Origin: JAJTFW01 sp046330075
Lineage (GTDB): Bacteria > Bacteroidota > Bacteroidia > AKYH767-A > OLB10
Length of the DNA: 64,000 nucleotides
NCBI GenBank assembly: GCA_046330075.1
Contig: JAXLTL010000005.1
Span: 1 to 64,000, forward strand
Direction: 5' to 3'
Shown here: in pieces, positions 25,782-34,585 of the stretch
Layout of the letters: the number at the start of each line of letters is the position of its first letter
Numbering within the stretch: the first letter of the stretch is position 1
Made by a program: the position numbers and the translations under genes
Notes under the pieces: generated by a model
The model's database searches: none
Seen by the model: only the letters and a program-made list of their open reading frames with translations
What the model was told of the DNA's origin: nothing

Positions 25782-27404
25782 ATGAATATCTCAGGTAAAT
25801 TAATAGAATGCTTCTTTCTGGCTTGGCTTGGCTTGCAGATGGTTTCCGGCATCACTATATGCAATGCTCAAAGCAAAATAAGCTTTATGGGCCTCCAAAA
25901 CCAATCAGAATATTTAGAAGGTTTTTTAATTGAAAGCGATTCTACCGCCATTGCCATGGTTAATCTAAGGGCACCATTTGCCGATTCAAAAGTAGCTATA
26001 ATCCGTATGGATACAGCAATGAATTTACTCAAATGTACCAGATACTTTAAACCGAATGTTTCTTTAAATGGATTTGGATTCACAAATCATTCAAACGGGA
26101 GATCAGTAGTTACAATTTTAGAAATTGATATATTAAGTAGTAAATTATTCTATTCACAATTTCTTTTAAATGAGCAACTAAATACAATTTCATGCTCAAG
26201 AATAAAACACTTTGATAAAGACAACAACTTTGGATGGACATCCCTTATGCTTCATAATGATAAAATATATGGAGTTTTGAATACTCCTGATAGTCTATCT
26301 AATGAACATTTTTACCTTGTCAAAATCGACCTCATCAACAAGGTTGTTTTAACACAGGTTGAATTATTACCACCACAAAACCGATTGCTCTATTTAAGTG
26401 ATTTTAGCATAGATTCATTACAAAACCTCATTAGCATTGGTATAGGAATTGAAACGGACTCTGCAAGTAACTTTTTTAATCCGTGTTTTATTACGATGGA
26501 TACTACTTTTACAATTGTGAATAACCTCTATTCTACAGACACCATAGATCCAAGCGATGGAATTGCAAATATTCAACACCTGGATTCAAAAAATTATTTA
26601 ATTGGGTACAATCGAAAGAGCATTAACCCTTTTACAACTAAGAAATATTATCTTGCTAAACTAAATTTGTACTCCGGAATTGTTTTTGAGAAAATATTCT
26701 CGCCAAGCTTTGATCGCTTCAATTTTGCTTTTAACTATGATACAATCCAACATCAAATCCTTTTAATTAGTGGTAGAAATACTATTTTACTTGACAGTCT
26801 TGGCAATGTAATTAGCACTATTGGTCATTTGACAAATCCGGCATATCCATTCAGCAATTTTGGTATTTCGGGATTTCATATCTGGAATCAAAAACCTTTG
26901 ATAACGGGTAGTTTTAATTTCGGAACTTCCTTGTTTGATGCTGGATTTATCTGGCCGGATTCCAATTTAATTTCATGTGATCATTCGATCTATACTCTTG
27001 CTGCTGCAGATACTATCAACAATTTCACATCCTTTCCACTCCAACTTGTTCCTGTTGATAGCCTAATAGAATTTATACCGGATACCTTCTTTACAGACAG
27101 TACCACCCTACCTCTCTATAACTATTGTTATACCACCGCTGTTGCAGAAACAAACTCCATTTTACCTCTGCAGGTTTATCCTAATCCCACCAATGGAAAA
27201 TTTCATTTTACCAACGAAGAGAATAGAAACCGCCTTCCTGTTTCTTGTAAGATATATGATTTAAGCGGCCGTTTTGTTAAATCAATCGATTTCATAGGAT
27301 ATGATGCAGATTACTCTATACAGGAATGCGATGCAGGTATGTATATATTGATTTTGAATACAACGGAAGGGTATAAATACAGTACAAAAATTTTGAAAAA
27401 CTAA
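25782..27404 (+). CDS. Secreted protein with T9SS sorting domain
   Basis: A 540-aa exported protein. A signal peptide is at residues 1-30 (LIECFFLAWLGLQMVSGITI). The body is rich in beta strands with repeated patterns such as LYLSDFSIDSLQNLISIGIG and may form a propeller-like fold, but no domain was recognised. Residues about 465-540 are a type A T9SS C-terminal domain (LQVYPNPTNGKFHF ... CKIYDLSGRFVKSIDF ... DAGMYILILNTTEGYKYSTK-ILKN) that directs passage through the outer membrane. The stop overlaps the next start (TAATG). The base composition is A/T-rich compared with core genes. Confidence 0.8.
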   Translation: MNISGKLIECFFLAWLGLQMVSGITICNAQSKISFMGLQNQSEYLEGFLIESDSTAIAMVNLRAPFADSKVAIIRMDTAMNLLKCTRYFKPNVSLNGFGFTNHSNGRSVVTILEIDILSSKLFYSQFLLNEQLNTISCSRIKHFDKDNNFGWTSLMLHNDKIYGVLNTPDSLSNEHFYLVKIDLINKVVLTQVELLPPQNRLLYLSDFSIDSLQNLISIGIGIETDSASNFFNPCFITMDTTFTIVNNLYSTDTIDPSDGIANIQHLDSKNYLIGYNRKSINPFTTKKYYLAKLNLYSGIVFEKIFSPSFDRFNFAFNYDTIQHQILLISGRNTILLDSLGNVISTIGHLTNPAYPFSNFGISGFHIWNQKPLITGSFNFGTSLFDAGFIWPDSNLISCDHSIYTLAAADTINNFTSFPLQLVPVDSLIEFIPDTFFTDSTTLPLYNYCYTTAVAETNSILPLQVYPNPTNGKFHFTNEENRNRLPVSCKIYDLSGRFVKSIDFIGYDADYSIQECDAGMYILILNTTEGYKYSTKILKN

Positions 27405-29539
27405 TGAAACACGTTTGTAAATCAATCATCGTGCTTGGGCTATTAATGCAAAGTTATAATTCGTATTCCCAAGACATTAAATCTCCATATTTTAATAATC
27501 CAATATTAACAACAAATGATTTGGAAATACCTTCCAATTCAAGCGATGCAATTAACAATAAAATTAGTTGGCACCGTTCATCCAACCTATCAGGATACAC
27601 TGGCGAATATGAAATTGTATTAAATAACAATTGGCTAACGTGGGCTTGGTACGAAGATCATGTGCCTTTAGCTCAATCAATAACTTTATTTTATGAAATG
27701 GAAATAGTATCGTTTCCATTTACACCAGATTGTTATCAAAATTCTGCAGGATGTTTGGGACAATCCTCGCGCAATTTTGTTATGCCATTCAATTCTACTC
27801 CATACTCAAATGATAGCTGGGGGCCTATTTATAGAAAAGAACCAGTTTCACGCTTTGGTCAACAACACCAATCACTTGCAAGTTTGTTTTATAAAGACAA
27901 TTTTCCCATACCTCCTCCTGGTTCGACTGTTCAACCTCGATACGTTTTACCACATACAGTAATAAAACATACCGTATATGTGCATTGCGAAGACTGGACT
28001 ACTACAAATTTAACTCCAACAACTCCATGGGCTGCGAAAATCTCCTGGATATATGATAACACAAGAGGCAGAATGAAGTATTATCCATTTTGTGCTTGTA
28101 ATTGTTCTGCTTGCGCCTCCATGTTGCTCTATGATGTTGCTTTTTACCCACATTTATTGCATAAATCAAATCATCAATTCAATGAAACATCTCCAACTGC
28201 AGTATCTACTATCGGTGTGTTAGATTATTATCCTTACTCTGAAATCAATCAAAACATACTATGTACCAAACCGATCATAATCCCTCCTGCAAATGCTGAT
28301 TATTTTGACTTACCAGGGGGATTTGGATATAACAAAGTTTATCCACCACCTTATTCTCTGGTTTCAGCTCCATTATATCAATTTAGAGGTAGAATTCCAG
28401 CCGGATATGACTTTGTCAATTTTAGTCAAATAACTGGAATGCTCCATACCTATAACATTCAAAATAATATTGATTTAGTTGCTACTGAAATTTCACACGA
28501 AGACCGTATTATATATAATCCAAGCGATGTATATATCACAGCTCCAGCTTTGGTGTTCCCAAGTCATTACTCTTTCAGGACAATTCGAGGATTGTATCCA
28601 ACACCCATCGAAGTCAGCAATGACGACACCCCCGAAAACGGAGGCCCATATCCAGATCCACGCGATGTGCCCGTCAGAACGGATTTACGTTCTGAAGATC
28701 CGGCTTTCCCACATGATGAAGCCATTCCGGAAGACAGCCGGTATGCTTCCTTATACAGATTAAAAAACGGATCGAAAATAACCATTGAGCCTTGTGTAAA
28801 TATTTTCGATGCCGCTTTCATTCTTGAAACCGGCTCAACGCTGGTCTATGAAAATTATCTCACGCAGAAAGGATATTATCCCGACAACCTTTCCATCAGC
28901 CGCGTAGCCATTGATCGTAACGGTGGTAGATTGGTCCGTCAGTATGATAATTCACTACCCAATGCTACCTTGTATTTGCAACATCAAACAGAGGTTGCCA
29001 CAGCACCCAATTCGTATATTGTAGATGAGAAAATACTGGCAGGATCAAATGTGGATCCCGGGCAACAAGCCGGACCTTATATCGCTTCAAGCGGATCGGC
29101 ATTGGAACTCATCGCCAAAAACTATGTGAAGCTGGCCGATGGCTTTGAGGCGCATGCCGGTGCAGAAGTTAAAATCGCTGTAGATCCGGCCATGAGTATA
29201 CCGGCCTGTCCTCCGGTACCGCCTACGCAATCCAACAACAACAGGATGTTAAATCCGCAAATTGAACAAGCTGATCCGTCCTTGGCTAAAGCTGTTCTCT
29301 CTCCCAATCCCGTTCAGCAGCAAACAATTGTTTCCCTACTGCAATCAGGTAATGAAAATTTCATTCAGCGGTTGCAACTGCATGATGCCAGAGGACAATT
29401 GCTTTTCTCAAAGGAAAATCTATCGACTACAAACGATATAATCGATGTTTCAGGTATGACAGACGGCATCTACCTGCTCACCGTCACCACCAATCATCAA
29501 ACTGAAGTACTGAAGCTGGTGGTGAATAAAACCAACTAA
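27404..29539 (+). CDS. Secreted protein with T9SS sorting domain (711 aa)
   Basis: Starts in the preceding stop codon (TAATG), so it is translationally coupled. A signal peptide (IIVLGLLMQSYNSYS) is followed by about 400 residues without recognised domain, Cys-rich near 235-250 (FCACNCSACAS). Residues about 480-600 contain LKNGSKITIEPCVNIFDAAF and LIAKNYVKLADGFEAHAGAE, a segment common in Bacteroidota surface proteins. The last 80 residues are a T9SS domain (VLSPNPVQQQTIVSLLQSG ... DVSGMTDGIYLLTVTT). The 3' third uses more G/C than the 5' two thirds, hinting that a host-type C-terminal cassette was joined to a foreign body. Confidence 0.8.
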   Translation: MKHVCKSIIVLGLLMQSYNSYSQDIKSPYFNNPILTTNDLEIPSNSSDAINNKISWHRSSNLSGYTGEYEIVLNNNWLTWAWYEDHVPLAQSITLFYEMEIVSFPFTPDCYQNSAGCLGQSSRNFVMPFNSTPYSNDSWGPIYRKEPVSRFGQQHQSLASLFYKDNFPIPPPGSTVQPRYVLPHTVIKHTVYVHCEDWTTTNLTPTTPWAAKISWIYDNTRGRMKYYPFCACNCSACASMLLYDVAFYPHLLHKSNHQFNETSPTAVSTIGVLDYYPYSEINQNILCTKPIIIPPANADYFDLPGGFGYNKVYPPPYSLVSAPLYQFRGRIPAGYDFVNFSQITGMLHTYNIQNNIDLVATEISHEDRIIYNPSDVYITAPALVFPSHYSFRTIRGLYPTPIEVSNDDTPENGGPYPDPRDVPVRTDLRSEDPAFPHDEAIPEDSRYASLYRLKNGSKITIEPCVNIFDAAFILETGSTLVYENYLTQKGYYPDNLSISRVAIDRNGGRLVRQYDNSLPNATLYLQHQTEVATAPNSYIVDEKILAGSNVDPGQQAGPYIASSGSALELIAKNYVKLADGFEAHAGAEVKIAVDPAMSIPACPPVPPTQSNNNRMLNPQIEQADPSLAKAVLSPNPVQQQTIVSLLQSGNENFIQRLQLHDARGQLLFSKENLSTTNDIIDVSGMTDGIYLLTVTTNHQTEVLKLVVNKTN

Positions 29540-29551
29540 ATCCTATTAAAC

Positions 29552-29668
29552 ATGCCTACCCATCACATTTACGAACAACTCGCCAAAGCCTACGAAAAAA
29601 TTGAAGAGTTGTATTTGCATTTGCTGGAGATGGAGGAGCGGATGACCAAAGTTGAAAACCCAGATTGA
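29552..29668 (+). pseudogene. Second fragment of the coiled-coil C-terminal module
   Basis: A 38-aa frame, YEQLAKAYEKIEELYLHLLE and MEERMTK, begins at ATG 29552 between two T9SS cargo genes. Seventy of 74 bases match 25615-25688. It contains only the coiled-coil tail, so it is probably a duplicated remnant. Confidence 0.65.
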
Positions 29669-29720
29669 ATTATCAAATTCATATTGTTTAGCTGAAGATT
29701 TAAACGAATATGTTTCAATA

Positions 29721-31340
29721 ATGCAACGAACAAAATTTATCCACCATATTGGCAAATGGAGAATTCTGTTGCTTTTCCTAATTATACTTCTCGACACACA
29801 GCTGAACTATGCCCAGTCCTACTTGCAACGAATTTATGGCTCAAGTCAGTACGCTGAAAAGGTCAACAAAGGAGTGGTTGTTGATGGGAAAATATTTGTT
29901 GTTACAGATTCCAGGGAAAACACCTCACTCAATTCCAGTCTGCGTGTTCTGGAAATGGACACCAATCTGGTAATTCAGAATTCCAGAGATTTTCGATCTG
30001 CGGGTACTCTCCAGTGTACGAATATTATCGCACTGAATGATTCTGAATTACTGGTTATCGGGCGGTGTATAGACACGGTTAGTCAATTGAATAACATCTC
30101 CACAATGTTGCTTTTATTAAATGCTCAATTAGACACGATATGGACGAACAGGATTTTCAAATCAAATAGCGATGCCGACTTAAATTATGTATCGAACAGG
30201 GCTGATTCAATAATATTGTTTGGCTACATGGGAAGTCATCAGAACAATACCTCTAAACCGGCATTTATTTTTATTGACAAACAAAGTGGTGATCTAACCG
30301 GCTTTTATAAATATGATTCAGACTCAATAAATGGAGGACTTTTCGGTGTCCAAAGTATTTACTTAAACTACGATTCACGCTATTACTGTGTATCCTTTTT
30401 CCAGGACACTGTAACATTTTCTCATAAAATCTTGCTATCCAAATTTGACCTGGGGTTCAACCCCATAAAATCAATGCTGTTGGAAACAAATATTGGATAT
30501 CTCACCGGGATTTTGGCAATGAAAACGCACATACTTATAAATTACAGTGTTTATTTGCCTGGATACGATGCATGTTTAACTCAACTGGATACTTCACTTA
30601 ATGTGAATTGGTCAAATAAATATGGCGGACCTTTATTTGATGAGATTTTCCGCTTTGGAATATACAATAATTCAGACAAAATCCAATGCGCACTCTTCGA
30701 AAAAATTGTAACATTAGATTCAACCGGGAACATTGAAAGTTTATTCCCAGTTGTCGAATATAATTTATCTCCATTTTCCACTTGTCAAGTAAATCAAATA
30801 ACCCCTCTTTCAAATAATAGTTCCTTTTTCCTTGCCTCCATCAGAACTTTGGGGAGCAGTTCAGAAGATATGCTAATTTCCAAATCTCGCTCTGACGGAT
30901 CCGGTTGTTCTACGAACGGTTCTTCCTTACCTACTGTCTCACGTATCGTTACTTCAAATGTAATTTCCATTCATACCATTAGCGATAGTTTGGGAGCTTC
31001 AAAAGACATCACTTCCACCATTGATTCCGCTTCCATTATCACTATTTGCTCAACTGCACAAAGTCTTTGGGACCATTCGGATGAACGAACTATAAAAATA
31101 TGGCCGAATCCGGCAAACGATAATATTAATGTTTCCCTAAAAGTAAAAACTGGCGGGACATATATTCGCGAAATTCAAATTCATGATTTGAGCGGACAAT
31201 TACTCACATTTAAAACCAGCCTTCGTTCAACAACTGACATCATGGATGTATCTAAGCTGGCTACTGGCATCTACCTGCTCACCGTCACCACCAATCATCA
31301 AACTGAAGTGCTGAAGTTGGTGGTGAATAAAGGGAATTAG
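29721..31340 (+). CDS. Secreted protein with T9SS sorting domain (539 aa)
   Basis: I choose the ATG that gives MQRTKFIHHIGKWRILLLFL followed by IILLDTQLNYAQ, a clear signal peptide; the frame is open further upstream without one. The body resembles the 25782 product in style (repeated beta strands such as LLLNAQLDTIWTNRIFKS, LTQLDTSLNVNWSNKYGG), suggesting a propeller-like or periplasmic-sensor-like fold, unrecognised. The C-terminus (IKIWPNPANDNINVSLKVK ... IYLLTVTTNHQTEVLKLVVN) is a T9SS domain whose last 22 codons are almost identical in DNA to those of the preceding cargo gene. Confidence 0.8.
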   Translation: MQRTKFIHHIGKWRILLLFLIILLDTQLNYAQSYLQRIYGSSQYAEKVNKGVVVDGKIFVVTDSRENTSLNSSLRVLEMDTNLVIQNSRDFRSAGTLQCTNIIALNDSELLVIGRCIDTVSQLNNISTMLLLLNAQLDTIWTNRIFKSNSDADLNYVSNRADSIILFGYMGSHQNNTSKPAFIFIDKQSGDLTGFYKYDSDSINGGLFGVQSIYLNYDSRYYCVSFFQDTVTFSHKILLSKFDLGFNPIKSMLLETNIGYLTGILAMKTHILINYSVYLPGYDACLTQLDTSLNVNWSNKYGGPLFDEIFRFGIYNNSDKIQCALFEKIVTLDSTGNIESLFPVVEYNLSPFSTCQVNQITPLSNNSSFFLASIRTLGSSSEDMLISKSRSDGSGCSTNGSSLPTVSRIVTSNVISIHTISDSLGASKDITSTIDSASIITICSTAQSLWDHSDERTIKIWPNPANDNINVSLKVKTGGTYIREIQIHDLSGQLLTFKTSLRSTTDIMDVSKLATGIYLLTVTTNHQTEVLKLVVNKGN

Positions 31341-31372
31341 ATAGGCTGAAAACTTTTTCCACTTTCTGTAAA

Positions 31373-31426
31373 ATGAAAAAAATCATCCTCACTTCGACTC
31401 TGGCTGGTCTTCGTTACCTGAATTGA
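31373..31426 (+). pseudogene. Possible signal-peptide remnant
   Basis: MKKIILTSTLAGLRYLN (17 aa), then stop, 32 bp after the T9SS gene. It looks like the start of an exported protein cut off by the repeat island that follows. Weak evidence. Confidence 0.3.
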
Positions 31427-31439
31427 ACGCAGATGGTGG

Positions 31440-31768
31440 GGATTGAGTTATTCGCCGTCCGCCGAACGGCGGAGGCGGTGGTAGACGGCGGACCCCGGAT
31501 TTATTTTATCGATGCTTTACAACGATCCGTATTACAACCCACCGCCCGAAGCATAATCTGTATATCTGCTTATCTGCAATCCGTATATTTCTTAATAATA
31601 AAATCTGTAATCAGCGATTCTGTATGGTCGGTAAAATCCGGATCTGCAAATCTGTCCCGCTGCCAGCTGCGGGATTCTGTATAATCCAAATCATTCTGTA
31701 TCCCTGAAGCAGAGCCTCGAAGCGAGTCGCAGACTCTGCTTCAAGGCACGCTTCAGGGATCTGTAACC
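31440..31768. repeat. Repeat island upstream of the lysA 3' end
   Basis: Begins with a GC palindrome GTCCGCCGAACGGCGGAGGC (cf. 24490), then ATCTGTA-type degenerate units, and ends with CCCTGAAGC (31702-31710) ... GCTTCAGGG (31750-31758) and ATCTGTAACCC. Same family as 24259, 25195 and 33300. No gene recognised. Confidence 0.75.
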
Positions 31769-32998
31769 CTATGTTAGTGGTGTCACCGTCCCCAACATAT
31801 CCTCAATATTTTCTCTTCTGCGGATCAACTTTACTTCACCATCTGCAATCAATACTTCGGCTGGGCGTGGCCGTGAGTTGTAGTTGTTGCTCATGGTATA
31901 GCCGTAAGCACCGGTATTCAGGAGCGCGAGTATATCGCCTTCGCGTACTTCGTTGAGTTTGCGGTCGAGGGCGAAGGTGTCGGTTTCGCAGATATAACCC
32001 ACAACCGTATAAATACGTGGCGTGCCCTGCGGGTTGCTGAGGTTGACGATGTGATGGTAAGCGTCGTAAAACATCGGACGGATCAGGTGATTTTGCCCGG
32101 AGTCCACGCCCACGAAAACGGTGGCGGTGGTTTGTTTGATCACGTTTACTGTGACGAGCAGGTAACCGCTTTCGCTAACGAGGAATTTACCCGGCTCGAA
32201 CCAAAGTTCCAGTTCGCGTCCGTACTCTGCGCAGAAGGCTTTAAAACGCTCCGTGATGGCTTTACCGAGTTCTTCTACATCGGTAACCACATCATCTTCC
32301 TTGTAGGCTACCTTGAAGCCGGAGCCGAAATCGAGGAATGCGAGATCGGGGAATTGTGCAGCCGCATCGAAGAGCAGTTCAGCAGCGCGGATGAAAACAC
32401 CGGAGTCGAGGATATCGCTGCCGGTATGCATGTGCAGTCCGTTCACGCGGATGTTTTCCTTTGCCACGATGCGCAGTACATGCCGCAGCTGATGAATGGA
32501 GATGCCGAACTTCGAGTCGATATGTCCGGTCTGGATGTGTGAAGTTCCGCCGGCTACAATGTGTGGATTAATACGAATGCAGCAAGGCACTTTATTACCA
32601 TAGGCATGACCAAACTGTTCCAGCAGGGAAATATTATCGATGTTGATCTGTACACCCAACTCCACCGCGCGTTGTATTTCATCGAATGAAACGCTGTTGG
32701 GCGTAAAGAGAATTTCGGCGGGAGAAAATCCGGCCAGCATACCCAGCTCCACTTCAAAGATGGAAACACAATCGAGTCCGGCACCTTGCTGCTTCAGCAA
32801 ACGGAGGATATGCAGGTTATTGTTTGCCTTCATCGCATACTTGATCTTCAGCTTCACACCGGTGAAAGCGGAAGTTAACCGTTTATACTGCGCAACCATC
32901 TTATCACCGTTGTACACATACAATGGTGAACCCTGTTGACGAATGATGTTTTGTACATCCTGATGACGGATGAAACTGATTGAATCTGATACGGACAT
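31769..32998 (-). CDS. lysA: Diaminopimelate decarboxylase
   Basis: The PLP enzyme that makes L-lysine from meso-diaminopimelate. The 409-aa form starts at MSVSDSISFIRHQD; 30 codons upstream are a translated 8-bp repeat and are not counted. The PLP lysine is in KIKYAMKANNNLHI (about residue 54). HMHTGSDI, GHIDSKFGI, LDFGSGF and ELWFEPGKFLV are present, and the substrate-binding CETDTFALDRKL carries the conserved Cys-Glu. Length is normal. It stands alone between two repeat islands, with no neighbouring lysine genes. Confidence 0.95.
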   Translation of the reverse strand: MSVSDSISFIRHQDVQNIIRQQGSPLYVYNGDKMVAQYKRLTSAFTGVKLKIKYAMKANNNLHILRLLKQQGAGLDCVSIFEVELGMLAGFSPAEILFTPNSVSFDEIQRAVELGVQINIDNISLLEQFGHAYGNKVPCCIRINPHIVAGGTSHIQTGHIDSKFGISIHQLRHVLRIVAKENIRVNGLHMHTGSDILDSGVFIRAAELLFDAAAQFPDLAFLDFGSGFKVAYKEDDVVTDVEELGKAITERFKAFCAEYGRELELWFEPGKFLVSESGYLLVTVNVIKQTTATVFVGVDSGQNHLIRPMFYDAYHHIVNLSNPQGTPRIYTVVGYICETDTFALDRKLNEVREGDILALLNTGAYGYTMSNNYNSRPRPAEVLIADGEVKLIRRRENIEDMLGTVTPLT

Positions 32999-33002
32999 AT
33001 TA

Positions 33003-33066
33003 ATTGGTGAATTGGTAAATTGGTAAATTGGTGAATTGGTGAATTGGTGAATCGGTGAATTGGTTT
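33003..33066. repeat. 8-bp tandem repeat directly upstream of lysA
   Basis: Eight consecutive units of AATTGGTG or one-base variants (AATTGGTA twice, AATCGGTG once, AATTGGTT last). The array begins 5 bp before the lysA start codon and lies in its leader. The open frame continues through it (NSPIHQFTNSPIYQFTNSPI). Confidence 0.9.
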
Positions 33067-33299
33067 CTGCAGATCGGCGTTCATTCAACTCGAAGGCAAT
33101 GTGCAGATATAATTGTTTTAATAGTCATTCAAGTGATGGCTGTTTTTTCTCTGGCACTTATTTGTCGTTTCATCAGCATAATGTTGGCATCACACTCCGG
33201 AAGCGGTTTTTCGCAACCCGTTTTGAACACGGATGAAGCGGATTTAGCTGATTCACGCAGATTAATTTTGTCGCTGCTTTATTGAGGTCCAGTATTAAA

Positions 33300-33545
33300 C
33301 CCCAATGCCCGAAGCCTTTCCTGTATCTCTGCACATCGGTATATCTGTACATCTGTATATCCGTACATCTGTACATCCGCAATCTGTATATCTCAAAATA
33401 CTAAAATCCGTAATCCGTGTATCTGTACAATCCATAAAATCCGAATCTGTACATCAGCAATCTGTATAATCCTAATCACTCCGTACCCTTGAAGCAGAGC
33501 CTGCGGCACGCTTCAGGGGATCTGTAATCTGTAACCCATCATCTG
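33300..33545. repeat. Repeat island upstream of lysA and downstream of tsf
   Basis: Dense degenerate units ATCTGTACATC, ATCTGTATATCC and ATCCGTACATC (33330-33470) lead to CCCTTGAAGC (33486-33495) ... GCTTCAGGGG (33510-33519) and ATCTGTAATCTGTAACCC. The first 33 bases of the palindromic part match 25324-25356 with one difference. The 608-bp gap otherwise holds the tandem repeat and no recognised gene. Confidence 0.8.
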
Positions 33546-33553
33546 TAAAATCA

Positions 33554-33586
33554 AAAGGGGGCGTTTGCCCTGCAAACGCCCCCTTT
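33554..33586 (-). terminator. Terminator of the rplM-rpsI-rpsB-tsf operon
   Basis: Perfect 15-bp stem AAAGGGGGCGTTTGC / GCAAACGCCCCCTTT with loop CCT, followed by TTGATTTT on the minus strand, 20 bp after tsf. Confidence 0.92.
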
Positions 33587-33606
33587 GTTATCTGTAATCT
33601 GTAACC

Positions 33607-34443
33607 TTAGCCGATTTGCACTCTGCGGAAAACTGTAACTGTCAGTCCCTTCTCAACACCATCAAGGTATTGTTTGACTGACTTCTTATCTTCCTTAATG
33701 AAGGCCTGATTGAGGAGGGTATTCTCCTGATAGAATTTGTTCAGTTTACCCTGAGCAATTTTCTCTACCATCTCTTCCGGTTTACCTTCAGCGCGGATTT
33801 GTTCTTTCGCGATTTCGAGTTCACGCTCAACAACAGATGCATCTACATCATCTTTATCGATCGCTACCGGATTCATAGCTGCAATCTGCATAGCAACGTC
33901 TTTTCCTGCGTCAGCAGAAGCAGCAGCAGAGGAAAGACCTACCATGGATGCCAGACGGTTGCCGGGGTGATTATAAACGATCACTTTCGGAGCCGTGATT
34001 TTTTCGTAAGCGCTCAGCTCGATTTTCTCACCGATCTTACCGATCATGTCGAACAGTTTATCGTTGATCGTAGTACCGTCGAGGGTGAGGGCTTTGAGGC
34101 CTTCCACATCGGCAGGATTGTTAGCCATTGCCGTATTGAGGATGGACTCAGCGAAATTCACGAAGTCCTGGTTTTTCGCAACGAAGTCGGTTTCGCAACT
34201 CAGAGAGATCAGGTAGCCTGCTGTGTTATCAGCATTTCCTTTTGCGATGATATAACCTTCTTTCGCTTCGCGATCGGCACGGTTAGCGGCTACTTTCTGA
34301 CCTTTCTTACGGAGGTAGTCGACAGCCTGTTCAAAATCTCCACCCGACTCAGCGAGTGCTTTTTTACAATCCATCATGCCGGCGCCGGTCATCTGGCGCA
34401 GTTTGTTTACATCGGCAGCTGTAACTGGTGCAGTAGTTGACAT
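33607..34443 (-). CDS. tsf: Elongation factor Ts
   Basis: A 278-aa cytoplasmic nucleotide-exchange factor that reloads EF-Tu with GTP. The UBA-like N-terminus VNKLRQMTGAGMMDCKKALA and the EF-Tu contact motif SCETDFVAKNQDFVNFAE are clear. Two core subdomains follow, ending with KSVKQYLDGVEKGLTVTVFR. It is the last gene of the operon, 142 bp behind rpsB with a hairpin between, and is closed by a strong terminator. Confidence 0.97.
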   Translation of the reverse strand: MSTTAPVTAADVNKLRQMTGAGMMDCKKALAESGGDFEQAVDYLRKKGQKVAANRADREAKEGYIIAKGNADNTAGYLISLSCETDFVAKNQDFVNFAESILNTAMANNPADVEGLKALTLDGTTINDKLFDMIGKIGEKIELSAYEKITAPKVIVYNHPGNRLASMVGLSSAAASADAGKDVAMQIAAMNPVAIDKDDVDASVVERELEIAKEQIRAEGKPEEMVEKIAQGKLNKFYQENTLLNQAFIKEDKKSVKQYLDGVEKGLTVTVFRRVQIG

Positions 34444-34542
34444 TTTATTGAGGGTATTTTATTTCGTTATGATGCAGACAAAGATGTTGTCTGCGTATTA
34501 ATTAATGGTTACCGGAGTTTATTGTTACCGGCTTATTGAACG

Positions 34543-34571
34543 AGCGGGATGTCTGTGATGGACATCCCGCT
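34543..34571. promoter_or_regulatory. Hairpin between rpsB and tsf
   Basis: Perfect 11-bp stem AGCGGGATGTC / GACATCCCGCT with a 7-nt loop and no T-run, placed 15 bp after rpsB. It may act as a partial attenuator or an RNA-processing/stability element that sets the tsf to rpsB ratio. Confidence 0.5.
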
Positions 34572-34585
34572 GCGTGTTTCTCGTT

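Noticed and set aside
32999..33088. Longer lysA start through the 8-bp repeat
   Set aside because: The extra 30 residues are repetitive (TNSPIHQF) and absent from the family; the downstream ATG fits the normal N-terminus.
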